This document shows positions 61,184-64,000 of a stretch of 64,000 nt of DNA, piece by piece. Source of the DNA: Cristatella mucedo (taxonomy: Eukaryota; Bryozoa; Phylactolaemata; Cristatellidae); assembly GCA_009760855.2 (NCBI GenBank), contig WPIO01000006.1:13078501-13142500 (forward strand), read 5' to 3'. Each line of letters opens with the position of its first letter. Within the stretch, counting starts at the first letter, position 1. The translations under genes were made by a program, and so were the position numbers. Below the pieces are notes generated by a model that was not told where the DNA came from, did not search any database, and saw only the letters and a list, made by a program, of their open reading frames with translations.

Positions 61184-63069
61184 CGCGTGTGTGCTTGCAT
61201 GTGCACGATGATGGGAATAGCCCGGATCCAGGCTCATGCGAAAGACAAGCATATGCCTCTGGCATTCCCATTGAAATGTATGAGCCACGAGAAATATATG
61301 TCTTTGAAAACAAAATCCACATTGATGCAAAATGCAAAATCCTACTTAACCAGAGACCGCAGGATTTAAACACTTGCTCACCCTTGGGAGCAGATCGCCC
61401 TACAGCGAAAAGCATAGATGCATGGAAAAGGGAATGCAGTCTTTTATGAGAAAAACAATTGACACCCAACCCACGTGGACCCTCCCACGGGGGATCCTCC
61501 GAAGTGAATACTGCGAATGTAAAAACTTATCGAATGACTAGCAGAAAAAACATTTCTTAAGCTTAACCTGAGGTTTGCATATCTCCTTCAGACAAACGGG
61601 CTGCTGCCGATCCCAAAGCCTGGAGCTCACTCCCGACTTCCGTCACGACATCTCCCGACTTGACCAGATTTAAAAAGATATCAAAAACACACCTATTTAT
61701 CATAGCATTTAGTGGGTCCCTGTGATTCGAACTTTATGTGCTCATGTGTGACGACACTGTGCATGCTGCCACTAACCACACTCGCATGATGACCTAGTAT
61801 ACATCACCCCTAACCACGTTATTCTTGCTGCTTATTGAGCATGCTACCAGTAACCATTCGATCGTGTTTCCTTTGCAGCAAATGTAAAGCACCTAGAAAA
61901 AGATTGAGTTCTCTGCGGGGGGGGGGGGGCTTTATCAAGTGTGTTACTATTATTATTAACGCTTGCTTGCGCACATGCAGCGCTGGCTATTGAGTCACAG
62001 GCCGAATTCGGGGGGGGGGAGCACAGGTTGTTCAGCTAAGCGACCTTGATACAAGAAGGCTCTTCTTGTTCTGCGGCTCTGAAGTAGAAAAAAAGCGCTT
62101 TTTAAACACCTACGAGACAAGGGTACGGCACTTAAAAAGGAAATTAAAATTCAACAAGGAGAAGGTACTATGCATGATACAGGTGCCAAGCTAGTAGACG
62201 GGGAGACTGTGTTGACCTATCGCAGTGCAGGTCTGCGCTCCACACCACTCCAGGCCTCGCCACAGATTCCCTGCACTGTCCCGTCGAAGCGACAGTGCAC
62301 CTGTTGCCAGTCACTGCTCCGGAGCTGACTCGAAGCTGCACTACTGCAACGCTTGGCCATCTATCGGCTGAATCGGCCAGTTTCTACTTGCTCTTAGAAC
62401 CAAGCAATGGCATCCAGCAAAGAACTGATAACTCTGCCGCTGCTGACCGCCGTTCGGGCAGGCTCGATAAGCAAGCACGAAGAAATATTGTGGGCATCCC
62501 ATGGCATAAGCATGGCTTAGGGTGAGGTCAAGAATCGGGGGGGGGGGGGGTGTGGTCCTACTTAGCAGGCAATTAAATCTTTGCTCGGTATTACACCTGC
62601 ACAGCCGTCTGAGCTGGCTTACCCCCTGCGTGTATCGCAGCAGCAGTGCCTGCAGCAGGCGCACCGACGTGGGCATGTAGTCCATGTATCCGAGGAGCAG
62701 CTGCACCACCATGCCGTTGGCAATGAGGCTGCAATAGCCCAGAAACTATCATCACAGCTTCGGCCGCAGCCTTAGCTGTCCACTTTAGGAAGGGTCAGCA
62801 TGGTGGCAACGCAAGCAGCAGCAGCCAGCCGTAAGCGCCCGCAGCAGAAGCACCAGAAGCAGCAGCAGCAGCAGATGTGAGCTGCACCAGCAGCAGTCAC
62901 AAGCAGGAAACAAAGTGATGATGCCCGCAGTCACTCACCCATCGTTCGTTGAGCTGAGTAAATCGTTCAGCTTCTGCAAGTACTCGAGCGACTTCACGTG
63001 TATCTCGTAATCCAAGTCGACGTCAGGGCCGACCAGGCGCCTGATCAGGCTCAGCCAATCGATGACGGT
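19687..63069 (-). CDS. M13 zinc metallopeptidase (neprilysin/ECE family), C-terminal 436 residues in 12 exons
   Basis: A type II membrane ectopeptidase family that cleaves peptides on the amino side of hydrophobic residues, with the catalytic domain outside the cell. Twelve GT-AG exons join in phase to the C-terminal 436 residues of an expected 700-780. Visible residues, numbered from the first seen: RWHEC (88-92), WMDKDTK (143-149), the VNAFY substrate-binding motif (226-230), zinc site HEITH (267-271) followed by GFDDDG, third zinc ligand E331 in ENLADNGG, catalytic D335, H398 and R404 (counterparts of the late His/Arg of neprilysin) and C-terminal CEVW. Sequons: N171, N196, N326. The usual IVFPAGILQ strand is replaced by SFYIMAAVLQ. 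Every catalytic residue is present, so the enzyme is probably active. The N-terminal anchor lies beyond the right edge. Neprilysin and ECE subfamilies cannot be separated without it. Introns reach 9.2 kb and hold most of the repeats. Confidence 0.97.
20660..21085 (+). mobile_element. LINE-B reverse-transcriptase fragment, left part
   Basis: Plus strand: [13 protein letters not shown]-like, then [19 protein letters not shown] in shifted frames, then [20 protein letters not shown]. Corresponds to [17 protein letters not shown] and [15 protein letters not shown] of the 27.6-30.5 kb copy. YADD has become CADD. It is interrupted at 21086 by a LINE-A tail. Confidence 0.75.
21086..21250 (-). mobile_element. 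LINE-A 3'-end insertion within LINE-B
   Basis: Only the last 165 bp of LINE-A (AAT tail, GCGC/AGAGATTAAG block, TGCATGTCACCCCTAACC on the minus strand). It splits LINE-B, whose reading resumes at 21251 with the [14 protein letters not shown]-equivalent sequence. Confidence 0.8.
21251..21890 (+). mobile_element. LINE-B reverse-transcriptase fragment, right part
   Basis: Continues the LINE-B copy: [48 protein letters not shown], then the 3' region ending near AGTGCTCATTCG. Frameshifts and stops are frequent. Confidence 0.75.
22484..22560 (-). CDS. M13 peptidase, eleventh visible exon (late His/Arg)
   Basis: Acceptor CTGTTGTAG, donor GTACGC; 25 codons plus AG. It reads [18 protein letters not shown] then NHAPAETR. 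The usual HSPxxxR is HAPAETR here: Ser is replaced by Ala, but the His and Arg that contact substrate keep their six-residue spacing. Confidence 0.93.
22730..23970 (-). mobile_element. Divergent LINE-A copy without (ATT)n tail
   Basis: Minus strand: [57 protein letters not shown] and a decayed 3' UTR. More mutated than neighbouring copies and therefore probably older. Confidence 0.7.
24492..24617. repeat. Perfect 63-bp tandem duplication
   Basis: Two identical 63-base units (24492-24554 and 24555-24617), each starting TGCTGATAACGTGC and ending GTATTCCTGGTCAG. The length is a multiple of three and the minus-strand frame stays open through both, but no gene is supported. Confidence 0.97.
24780..24858. 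repeat. (GT)n microsatellite, about 39 units
   Basis: An uninterrupted GT array inside an intron of the M13 peptidase gene. Confidence 0.97.
25255..25430 (+). mobile_element. SINE-B copy
   Basis: CACGGATTCGAGTCCTGCGG as box B, then a CACTTCTTCATCGC segment, GAGTTCTTCTGCTGCTA and the terminal TAAATCAGCTGACC. A variant of the SINE-B tail (AATCAGCTA). Confidence 0.6.
25891..25992 (-). CDS. M13 peptidase, tenth visible exon
   Basis: Acceptor CGATGCAG, donor GTAAGC; 34 codons, phase 0. [20 protein letters not shown] is followed by [11 protein letters not shown], the AYxxW ... LFFxxxAQ stretch that leads into the conserved WC. A 9.2-kb intron separates it from the ninth exon. Confidence 0.95.
26136..26228. 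repeat. Three tandem 31-bp units
   Basis: Units begin at 26136, 26167 and 26198 with CCAGAACGAACC or CCTGAACGAACC and differ by a few bases. They lie upstream (gene sense) of the tenth visible M13 peptidase exon, in its intron. Confidence 0.9.
26229..27544. other. M13 peptidase intron, nothing coding recognised
   Basis: Includes a 24-base direct repeat (GTGACTACTAAATC) at about 26868 and 26898. A plus-strand open stretch of 196 codons at 26009-26599 has no motif and runs over the 31-bp repeats and antisense of the tenth exon. Confidence 0.35.
27545..27605 (-). mobile_element. SINE-B fragment
   Basis: GCAGAAGAGCCTTAACGGC and ATTGCCACCGCTTGC on the plus strand, the complement of the SINE-B central block. 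Confidence 0.55.
27644..29147 (-). pseudogene. LINE-B reverse transcriptase, open but cut off from its start by a TAA
   Basis: About 500 open codons after the TAA at 29150-29148. They cover [20 protein letters not shown], the fingers/palm motifs [13 protein letters not shown] and [13 protein letters not shown], the catalytic FYADD, and thumb sequence ending in 3' UTR read-through. The catalytic Asp pair is intact. Confidence 0.88.
29709..30494 (-). pseudogene. LINE-B endonuclease domain (partial, frameshifted at its end)
   Basis: 261 open codons of an AP-type endonuclease (exonuclease-endonuclease-phosphatase fold). GDFNIH and LSDHCSV are the catalytic Asp/Asn and Asp/His motifs. The N-terminal motif with the catalytic Glu is reduced to ITETWM just upstream of the first Met. 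The frame shifts after SFQFTNKTP. Confidence 0.85.
30505..30600 (-). mobile_element. SINE-B head fragment abutting the LINE-B 5' end
   Basis: Plus strand GATCGCCTGCTGCAGGACTC and GCGACCTGGGTCGTAAAG, then GGCTAAGACCCAGGGG. This is the same head as at 39.9 kb. It joins LINE-B directly at about 30510. Confidence 0.6.
30765..31945 (-). mobile_element. LINE-A copy, 3' part; host of a nested LINE-A
   Basis: Minus strand: [59 protein letters not shown] and the 3' UTR. Its 5' continuation lies at 32546-32900, beyond an oppositely oriented LINE-A. Confidence 0.85.
31946..32545 (+). mobile_element. Young LINE-A 3' copy nested in another LINE-A, with short target duplication
   Basis: Plus strand: [12 protein letters not shown] region, then [20 protein letters not shown] and [20 protein letters not shown], the 3' UTR and (ATT)8. 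The interrupted host reads GAGGTACCCC on one side and ACCCCATGCATC on the other. The repeated ACCCC is a plausible short target-site duplication. Confidence 0.88.
32546..32900 (-). mobile_element. LINE-A copy, 5' part of the interrupted host
   Basis: Continues the 30765-31945 element: [38 protein letters not shown] on the minus strand, then decays. Confidence 0.75.
32901..35166. other. M13 peptidase intron without recognised features
   Basis: AT-rich unique sequence. A plus-strand open stretch of 96 codons at 34263-34553 (ending [20 protein letters not shown] and a short tail) has no supporting splice signals or family motif. Confidence 0.35.
35167..35232 (-). CDS. M13 peptidase, ninth visible exon (third zinc ligand)
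   Basis: A 66-bp exon, acceptor CTTTTGTAG, donor GTAGGG. Its twenty-two codons start [18 protein letters not shown] and carry the zinc-ligand Glu (E331) and the Asp (D335) of the ENxADxGG motif. Sequon N-L-T at N326. Confidence 0.97.
35370..36162 (-). mobile_element. Old, decayed LINE-A copy
   Basis: The block AACCAAGTCTCTTTCTAGGC and the later GAAAGTTCTCTTCCATCCAG (complement of [11 protein letters not shown]) follow the LINE-A order with many substitutions. Its 5' end is cut by the tail of the next copy. Confidence 0.6.
36163..36745 (-). mobile_element. Young LINE-A 3' copy
   Basis: Minus strand: [20 protein letters not shown] and FRTAFSGSL in the open frame, the 3' UTR, and (ATT) tail at 36163-36180. 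Nearly identical to the copies at 32.0 and 39.0 kb. Confidence 0.85.
36775..37385 (-). mobile_element. Old LINE-A 3' copy
   Basis: AACTAAATTTCTTTGTCGGC and the later AGCCTAGCAGCCCAAG (complement of the AARL region) follow the LINE-A order but are heavily diverged. Confidence 0.6.
37386..38745 (-). mobile_element. LINE-A copy of intermediate age, with a small tail insertion
   Basis: An (AAT) tail at 37386-37412, 3' UTR, the [20 protein letters not shown] region, then a second 70-bp 3'-end fragment at about 38085-38155, and further upstream LINE sequence to about 38745 (PLADIIVQ-like remains). Confidence 0.6.
38755..39415 (-). mobile_element. Young LINE-A 3' copy beside an M13 peptidase exon
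   Basis: Minus strand, open for 150 codons: [40 protein letters not shown] and FRTAFSGSL, then the 3' UTR and (ATT) tail. It ends about 140 bp downstream (gene sense) of the eighth visible exon of the peptidase and is transcribed in its sense. Confidence 0.85.
39557..39693 (-). CDS. M13 peptidase, eighth visible exon
   Basis: Acceptor CTTTCAG, donor GTAAGC; two bases plus 45 codons. [20 protein letters not shown] continues to [14 protein letters not shown], the GRxxDxxGNLxxWW ... CxxxQY region, with the conserved Cys that pairs within the catalytic domain. Confidence 0.97.
39820..39990 (-). mobile_element. SINE-B copy
   Basis: Minus strand: CTGGGTCTTAGCCCTGGGC, GTGGGTTCGAGTCCTGCAG (box B), GCGATCCTTTATTTCCCGC and the tail GTGGAATCAGCTAAAC. 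It lies in a peptidase intron just upstream of the eighth visible exon. Confidence 0.7.
39991..42074. other. M13 peptidase intron, no exon recognised
   Basis: A short LINE-A 3'-end remnant (AATAATAGTAATGC with GAGAACTTAATC) is at about 40885-40960. The rest appears unique. Confidence 0.35.
42075..42841 (-). mobile_element. LINE-A copy, 3' part, interrupted by SINE-A
   Basis: AGAGAACCTAATCTCTTTC at 42097, then the 3' UTR and the [18 protein letters not shown] region (GGGAGCCAGTGCATGC). Moderately diverged. The element resumes beyond the SINE at about 43020. Confidence 0.65.
42842..43012 (-). mobile_element. SINE-A copy inside LINE-A
   Basis: ATTTCATTTGTATATCGCCC, AATCTCTATTCAGATGC, CACATATGCCACAGGGCTCG and AACCACTGGGGCCAAACCAG on the plus strand, i.e. 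the LINE-derived tail followed by the tRNA-like head in reverse. Confidence 0.75.
43020..43200 (-). mobile_element. LINE-A fragment, 5' side of the SINE-A
   Basis: GCACTAGGTTTGCCATTACT and AAAGTGTGCAGTCATC match the complement of the GKPS ... AANFLKL region. Confidence 0.5.
43564..43683 (-). CDS. M13 peptidase, seventh visible exon (zinc-binding HEITH)
   Basis: Acceptor TTTGTAG, donor GTAAGC; 120 bp, phase 1 at both ends. Contains [11 protein letters not shown] and then [15 protein letters not shown], with the two zinc-ligand histidines and the catalytic glutamate. The family's FPAGxLQxPFF is altered ([10 protein letters not shown]), a divergent but not disabling change. Confidence 0.98.
44695..44870 (+). 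mobile_element. SINE-B copy
   Basis: TTAGCCCAGGGGTAAGGTG (box A region), TCGTGGGTTCGAATCCTG (box B), TGATCCTTTACTGGCCACTG, GCTCTTCTGTG and the tail GCTGTTCAATCAGCTAGTC. Confidence 0.75.
45085..45375. mobile_element. Two short LINE-A 3'-end fragments in opposite orientation
   Basis: A minus-strand tail with AAT repeats, ACACTTGATAAACCGC and TCTTTCTAGGCGC lies at 45085-45175. A plus-strand piece at about 45235-45375 (ACCCTGTGCATATCACC, TATACAAATGTATTGTTATT) follows. Confidence 0.55.
46074..46089. repeat. Run of 16 G
   Basis: An uninterrupted G homopolymer on the plus strand, the longest of at least nine such G or C runs in the window. Confidence 0.9.
46487..46968 (+). mobile_element. Young LINE-A 3' copy
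   Basis: Plus strand: [40 protein letters not shown] and FRTAFSGSL, then the 3' UTR and (ATT)6. Nearly identical to the 32.0 and 39.0 kb copies; antisense to the M13 peptidase. Confidence 0.85.
46969..48255. other. M13 peptidase intron, no exon recognised
   Basis: Unique-looking sequence, becoming GC-richer from 47700. No conserved motif. Confidence 0.3.
48256..48327. repeat. (GA)n microsatellite, about 36 units
   Basis: An uninterrupted GA array. Confidence 0.97.
49163..49218 (-). CDS. M13 peptidase, sixth visible exon (substrate-binding motif)
   Basis: A 56-bp exon, acceptor CTTTTTCAG, donor GTAAGT. It reads [19 protein letters not shown] and carries the Asn-Ala-x-Tyr motif that holds the substrate backbone in neprilysin-type enzymes. 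Only 129 bp of intron separates it from the fifth exon, the shortest intron of the gene. Confidence 0.92.
49348..49457 (-). CDS. M13 peptidase, fifth visible exon
   Basis: Acceptor GCTTGCAG, donor GTGAGC; 36 codons plus [22 protein letters not shown] then [16 protein letters not shown], the variable YFxNxLxxxxxxxxxxLxKL region. Sequon N-L-T at N196. The alternative of reading through the donor meets a stop at once, supporting the splice. Confidence 0.85.
49777..49953 (-). CDS. M13 peptidase, fourth visible exon
   Basis: Acceptor TTCTTGCAG, donor GTGAGT; 59 codons, phase 0 at both ends. [20 protein letters not shown] is followed by [20 protein letters not shown], a close match to the family's LxWMDxxTKxxAxxKL signature. 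A sequon N-Q-T is at N171. Confidence 0.96.
50582..51118. repeat. Purine tract of about 540 bp, GA and GGGA/GGAA rich
   Basis: A pure (GA)n core at about 50630-50686 is followed by (GGGA)n and a roughly 20-bp higher-order unit (GCAAGAGATGGAGGAAGG) repeated about four times at 50810-50880. The plus strand is almost free of pyrimidines across the tract. It lies in a peptidase intron. Confidence 0.95.
51590..52320 (+). mobile_element. Diverged LINE-A 3' copy
   Basis: Plus strand, in broken frames: GRLLLV-like, then [35 protein letters not shown] and the 3' UTR, ending GTATTATTATTAATATT. A decayed plus-strand copy, antisense to the peptidase. Confidence 0.75.
52424..52655. repeat. GA-rich purine tract, interrupted
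   Basis: GAGAGAAAGAGAG-type repeats with TGA and GTGAG interruptions over about 230 bp. Confidence 0.93.
52656..53999. other. M13 peptidase intron, no exon recognised
   Basis: No conserved motif. An open plus-strand stretch of 72 codons at 52854-53072 has no supporting context. Confidence 0.3.
54000..54170 (+). mobile_element. SINE-B copy
   Basis: GTGAACGTCTTCACCCAGGT, GTCGAGAGTTTGAGCCCAGC (degenerate box B), AATCCTCTATTGCCCACTGC and the tail GAATCAGCTAAGC. It lies 260 bp downstream (gene sense) of the third visible peptidase exon. Confidence 0.6.
54429..54557 (-). CDS. M13 peptidase, third visible exon
   Basis: Acceptor CGTTAG, donor GTATGT; 43 codons, phase 0 at both ends. It begins [17 protein letters not shown], with the conserved RWxxC cysteine (C92), then [16 protein letters not shown], equivalent to the ALGxLYVxxxF stretch of the family. 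Confidence 0.93.
55066..55215. repeat. 15-bp minisatellite, ten units, with ordered variants
   Basis: The unit is GGAAGTCATGCTAAC. About five units end in AAC, then units with ACC, then three with CGAAAGTCAGGCTAC, then a last degenerate unit. The variant order is directional, as expected from polar unit turnover. Because the unit is 15 bp, all frames can stay open (for example ANGSH repeats), which is not evidence of coding. Confidence 0.95.
55258..55400 (+). mobile_element. SINE-B copy
   Basis: GGTTGTGGGTTCGAATCCTG (box B), GATCCTTTATTGCCGCTGC, CATAAAGGCTCTTTTGTC and AGAGGCTGCTGAAATCAC. It lies about 40 bp after the 15-bp minisatellite. Confidence 0.65.
55401..56990. other. M13 peptidase intron
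   Basis: A partial, rearranged SINE-B head is near 55570-55670 (CTGGGCTAAGACCCGG, CAGGTCGTAGGCTCGAG). Short repeats of CACAGCCA(TA)GACAGCCA are at 56745-56780. Otherwise unique-looking, with no exon. Confidence 0.35.
56991..57440. repeat. (GA)n array and flanking purine-rich tract
   Basis: A pure (GA)n array at 56996-57064, then CAGACAGACAGAG and GACACAGACTGACA repeats (57065-57125) and GA-rich degenerate sequence to 57440. Confidence 0.95.
57890..59282 (+). mobile_element. LINE-A copy with much of the reverse transcriptase
   Basis: Plus strand: [43 protein letters not shown]; an internal deletion removes the LLDLSAAFD motif; then [47 protein letters not shown] and [20 protein letters not shown]. 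The most complete LINE-A in the window on the 5' side, but with several frameshifts. The catalytic ADD is intact. It is interrupted by a SINE-A. Confidence 0.85.
59283..59445 (-). mobile_element. SINE-A copy inside LINE-A
   Basis: Plus strand: ATAATTCATTTGTATAGCAC, AAGAGAACTTAATCTC, CAGGCGCTTCACATATGCC, GGGGCTCGAGCCCACGACC and TGCTGGACCAAACCAGCTCG. A further 90 bp of unrelated sequence lies between it and the resumed LINE. Confidence 0.8.
59535..59925 (+). mobile_element. LINE-A 3' part after the SINE-A
   Basis: Resumes at LKTFGY-like sequence (CCATATGCTCCTAAAGCC), then [17 protein letters not shown], the 3' UTR and TACAAATGTTTTAGTATTATTATTACT. Confidence 0.8.
59926..60652. other. M13 peptidase intron, no feature recognised
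   Basis: No conserved motif or repeat family seen. Confidence 0.3.
60653..60820 (+). mobile_element. SINE-B, best-preserved copy
   Basis: GTTAGCGAGCCGTGATGGC, CACTAGGTAAGGCGGTTGC (box A region), CGTGGGTTCGATTCCTGCGG (box B), GGCGATTCTGTATCGCC, GTGATAGCCGTAAAGGC, TCTTCTGTCGCTATAC and GAGGCTGTTTAATCAGC, with a T-rich end. A tRNA-derived SINE with a conserved central domain. Confidence 0.8.
61119..61181. repeat. (GT)n microsatellite, about 31 units
   Basis: A GT array, with degenerate GT-rich sequence upstream from 61084. Confidence 0.97.
61600..61960 (+). mobile_element. LINE-A 3' copy, short
   Basis: Plus strand: [18 protein letters not shown]-type remains, [12 protein letters not shown] in shifted frames, the 3' UTR, a run of 13 G at 61917-61929 within the conserved GCGC block, and TATCAAGTGTGTTACTATTATT. 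Confidence 0.75.
61961..62622. other. M13 peptidase intron between the second and third visible exons, near the splice donor
   Basis: G runs at 62012-62020 and 62537-62550. No exon recognised. Confidence 0.35.
62623..62728 (-). CDS. M13 peptidase, second visible exon
   Basis: Acceptor TATTGCAG, donor GTAAGC. One base completes Gly44, followed by 35 codons ([20 protein letters not shown] and on). It corresponds to the family's LxNYxxWRLV helix. The phase-0 end matches the next exon 8 kb away. Confidence 0.92.
62939..63069 (-). CDS. M13 peptidase, first visible exon
   Basis: Acceptor CTGCAG, donor GTGAGT. Forty-three codons plus GG read [20 protein letters not shown], then a helix ending [13 protein letters not shown]. 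This is the family's WxxxI ... YLxKL region before the IxNYMxWR helix. The preceding exon was not found between here and the window end. Confidence 0.9.
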
Positions 63070-63787
63070 CTGCAGAGCAGGGAGAAGATGCAAAGCCACG
63101 AGCGCAGCGATCAAGCACCCGGCGCCTCTGCGGCATTCGGTTGGCATGCATGCCGGGGGGGGGGGGGGAAGGCGTGAAACCTGTCAAGCGAGCTAGCACG
63201 GCTGCGTGCGAAGTCGTAGGTCAAGCGGCCAACCAATGAGCAGCGCAGCTATGACTTCAGATGATGGGCACGTGACCAAAAGGACCCTCGGCTGTCAGCA
63301 AGCAGCGCTACAACAGCCAACATTGACGGCCACTCCTTGCTGAAGGTCGCGAGCTCTCCCTCGAGCCACTTCAGCCGTAAAAGCGCAACCAGCGGTCGCG
63401 CGACGTAGACAAACAAAAGCAGCAGGCAGCGCAGAAGACATCGCACGTGGACAACCTTGTCTTGGCCGTGTAGAAGAAGAAGTTCTGCCTCGTCGGGCAC
63501 TGGCAATAAATCCGGATACGGCAAGCACTTGCACGTGACTATTAGGGAAAGGGGTTATGCAGCCTTTGAATGCTTGCTCAAGTAACGACTACAAAGTTAG
63601 CAAATACAATACGATCGTCTCTTGGCTTACTAAGACTAAAATTAGCCAACCGAGCAGCTTCTTCGTTTCAAAGCATCTTTTAATTCGAAATAAAACGGGC
63701 TGGCTAGTACGAACAGATGCACAATATCTACCGGCTTAGACACATTTCGGAGGATACCAAGGGGTGAGCATCCATCCTTGGTCAACA

Positions 63788-63856
<69 letters not shown>

Positions 63857-64000
63857 AGTACTGAAGCATGTAGGGTGTGGACAAGTGATTACTTGGCATT
63901 AGATTTAATCAGCTACTGCCATGGACTAGATGCTTTAGAGAGCCGTCTGGAAGTTCTGTAGAACGAGACACCAAGCTGAGACCTAGCTACCGGTTTAATG
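63070..64000. other. Right edge: M13 peptidase intron upstream of the first visible exon
   Basis: A run of 14 G at 63155-63168 and (CT)n at 63790-63854. Minus-strand open frames at 63249-63534 show no M13 motif, so the preceding exon is expected beyond the window. Confidence 0.4.
63790..63854. repeat. (CT)n microsatellite, about 32 units
   Basis: An uninterrupted CT array. On the peptidase's sense strand it reads GA. Confidence 0.97.

Noticed and set aside
63249-63534. Possible extra upstream M13 exon (frames with QNFFFYTAK or LLRLKWLEGEL)
   Set aside because: Neither frame resembles the family sequence expected before TVIDWL, and no fitting donor phase was found.

Overview
This is a piece of a nuclear genome from an animal, most likely an invertebrate. 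Three multi-exon genes with GT-AG introns can be read, and most of the rest is non-LTR retrotransposon remains, tRNA-derived SINEs and long microsatellites. Nothing suggests a bacterium, plasmid or virus. I cannot fix the phylum from the sequence: CR1/L2-like LINEs with an (ATT)n tail, introns of several kb and long (GA)n or (GT)n arrays occur in many invertebrate groups.

Gene layout. (1) Minus strand, 3710-4697: two coding exons that join in phase into a 99-residue protein with one membrane segment, not recognised. (2) Plus strand, 7947-19117: five coding exons of an unrecognised membrane protein of about 240 residues with three hydrophobic segments, a cysteine cluster and an Ala/Pro/Gln-rich tail; one splice junction is unresolved. 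(3) Minus strand, 63069 down to 19687: twelve exons giving the last 436 residues of an M13 (neprilysin/ECE-type) zinc metallopeptidase. It has HEITH, ENLAD, VNAFY, the late His and Arg, and the C-terminal CxxW. All twelve exons join in phase with consensus splice sites. The N-terminal third (cytoplasmic tail, membrane anchor, start of the ectodomain) lies upstream, beyond the right edge. Genes 2 and 3 are convergent and their 3' ends probably overlap; genes 1 and 2 diverge from the 4.7-7.9 kb interval.

Repeat layout. Two LINE families dominate. LINE-A is a CR1/L2-like family ending in a conserved 3' segment plus (ATT)n. At least 20 mostly 5'-truncated pieces are present, in both orientations, with stacks at 8.0-11.1, 30.8-32.9 and 35.4-39.4 kb. 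LINE-B has one long copy at 27.6-30.5 kb (minus) with endonuclease and reverse transcriptase regions, broken by one stop and one frameshift, and a second piece at 20.7-21.9 kb (plus) split by a LINE-A tail. Two tRNA-derived SINE families are scattered. The 3' half of SINE-A matches the LINE-A 3' end, the usual sign that a SINE is mobilised by a partner LINE, and three of the four SINE-A copies sit inside LINE-A bodies. Purine/pyrimidine arrays (up to about 540 bp), (CA)n/(GT)n arrays, a graded 15-bp minisatellite, a perfect 63-bp tandem duplication and many poly-G/poly-C runs of 11-16 bases complete the picture.

The three genes show no evident functional link. No CRISPR array, operon, prokaryotic mobile element or genuine tRNA/rRNA gene was seen. 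The least described objects are the two unrecognised membrane-protein genes and the SINE/LINE pair.
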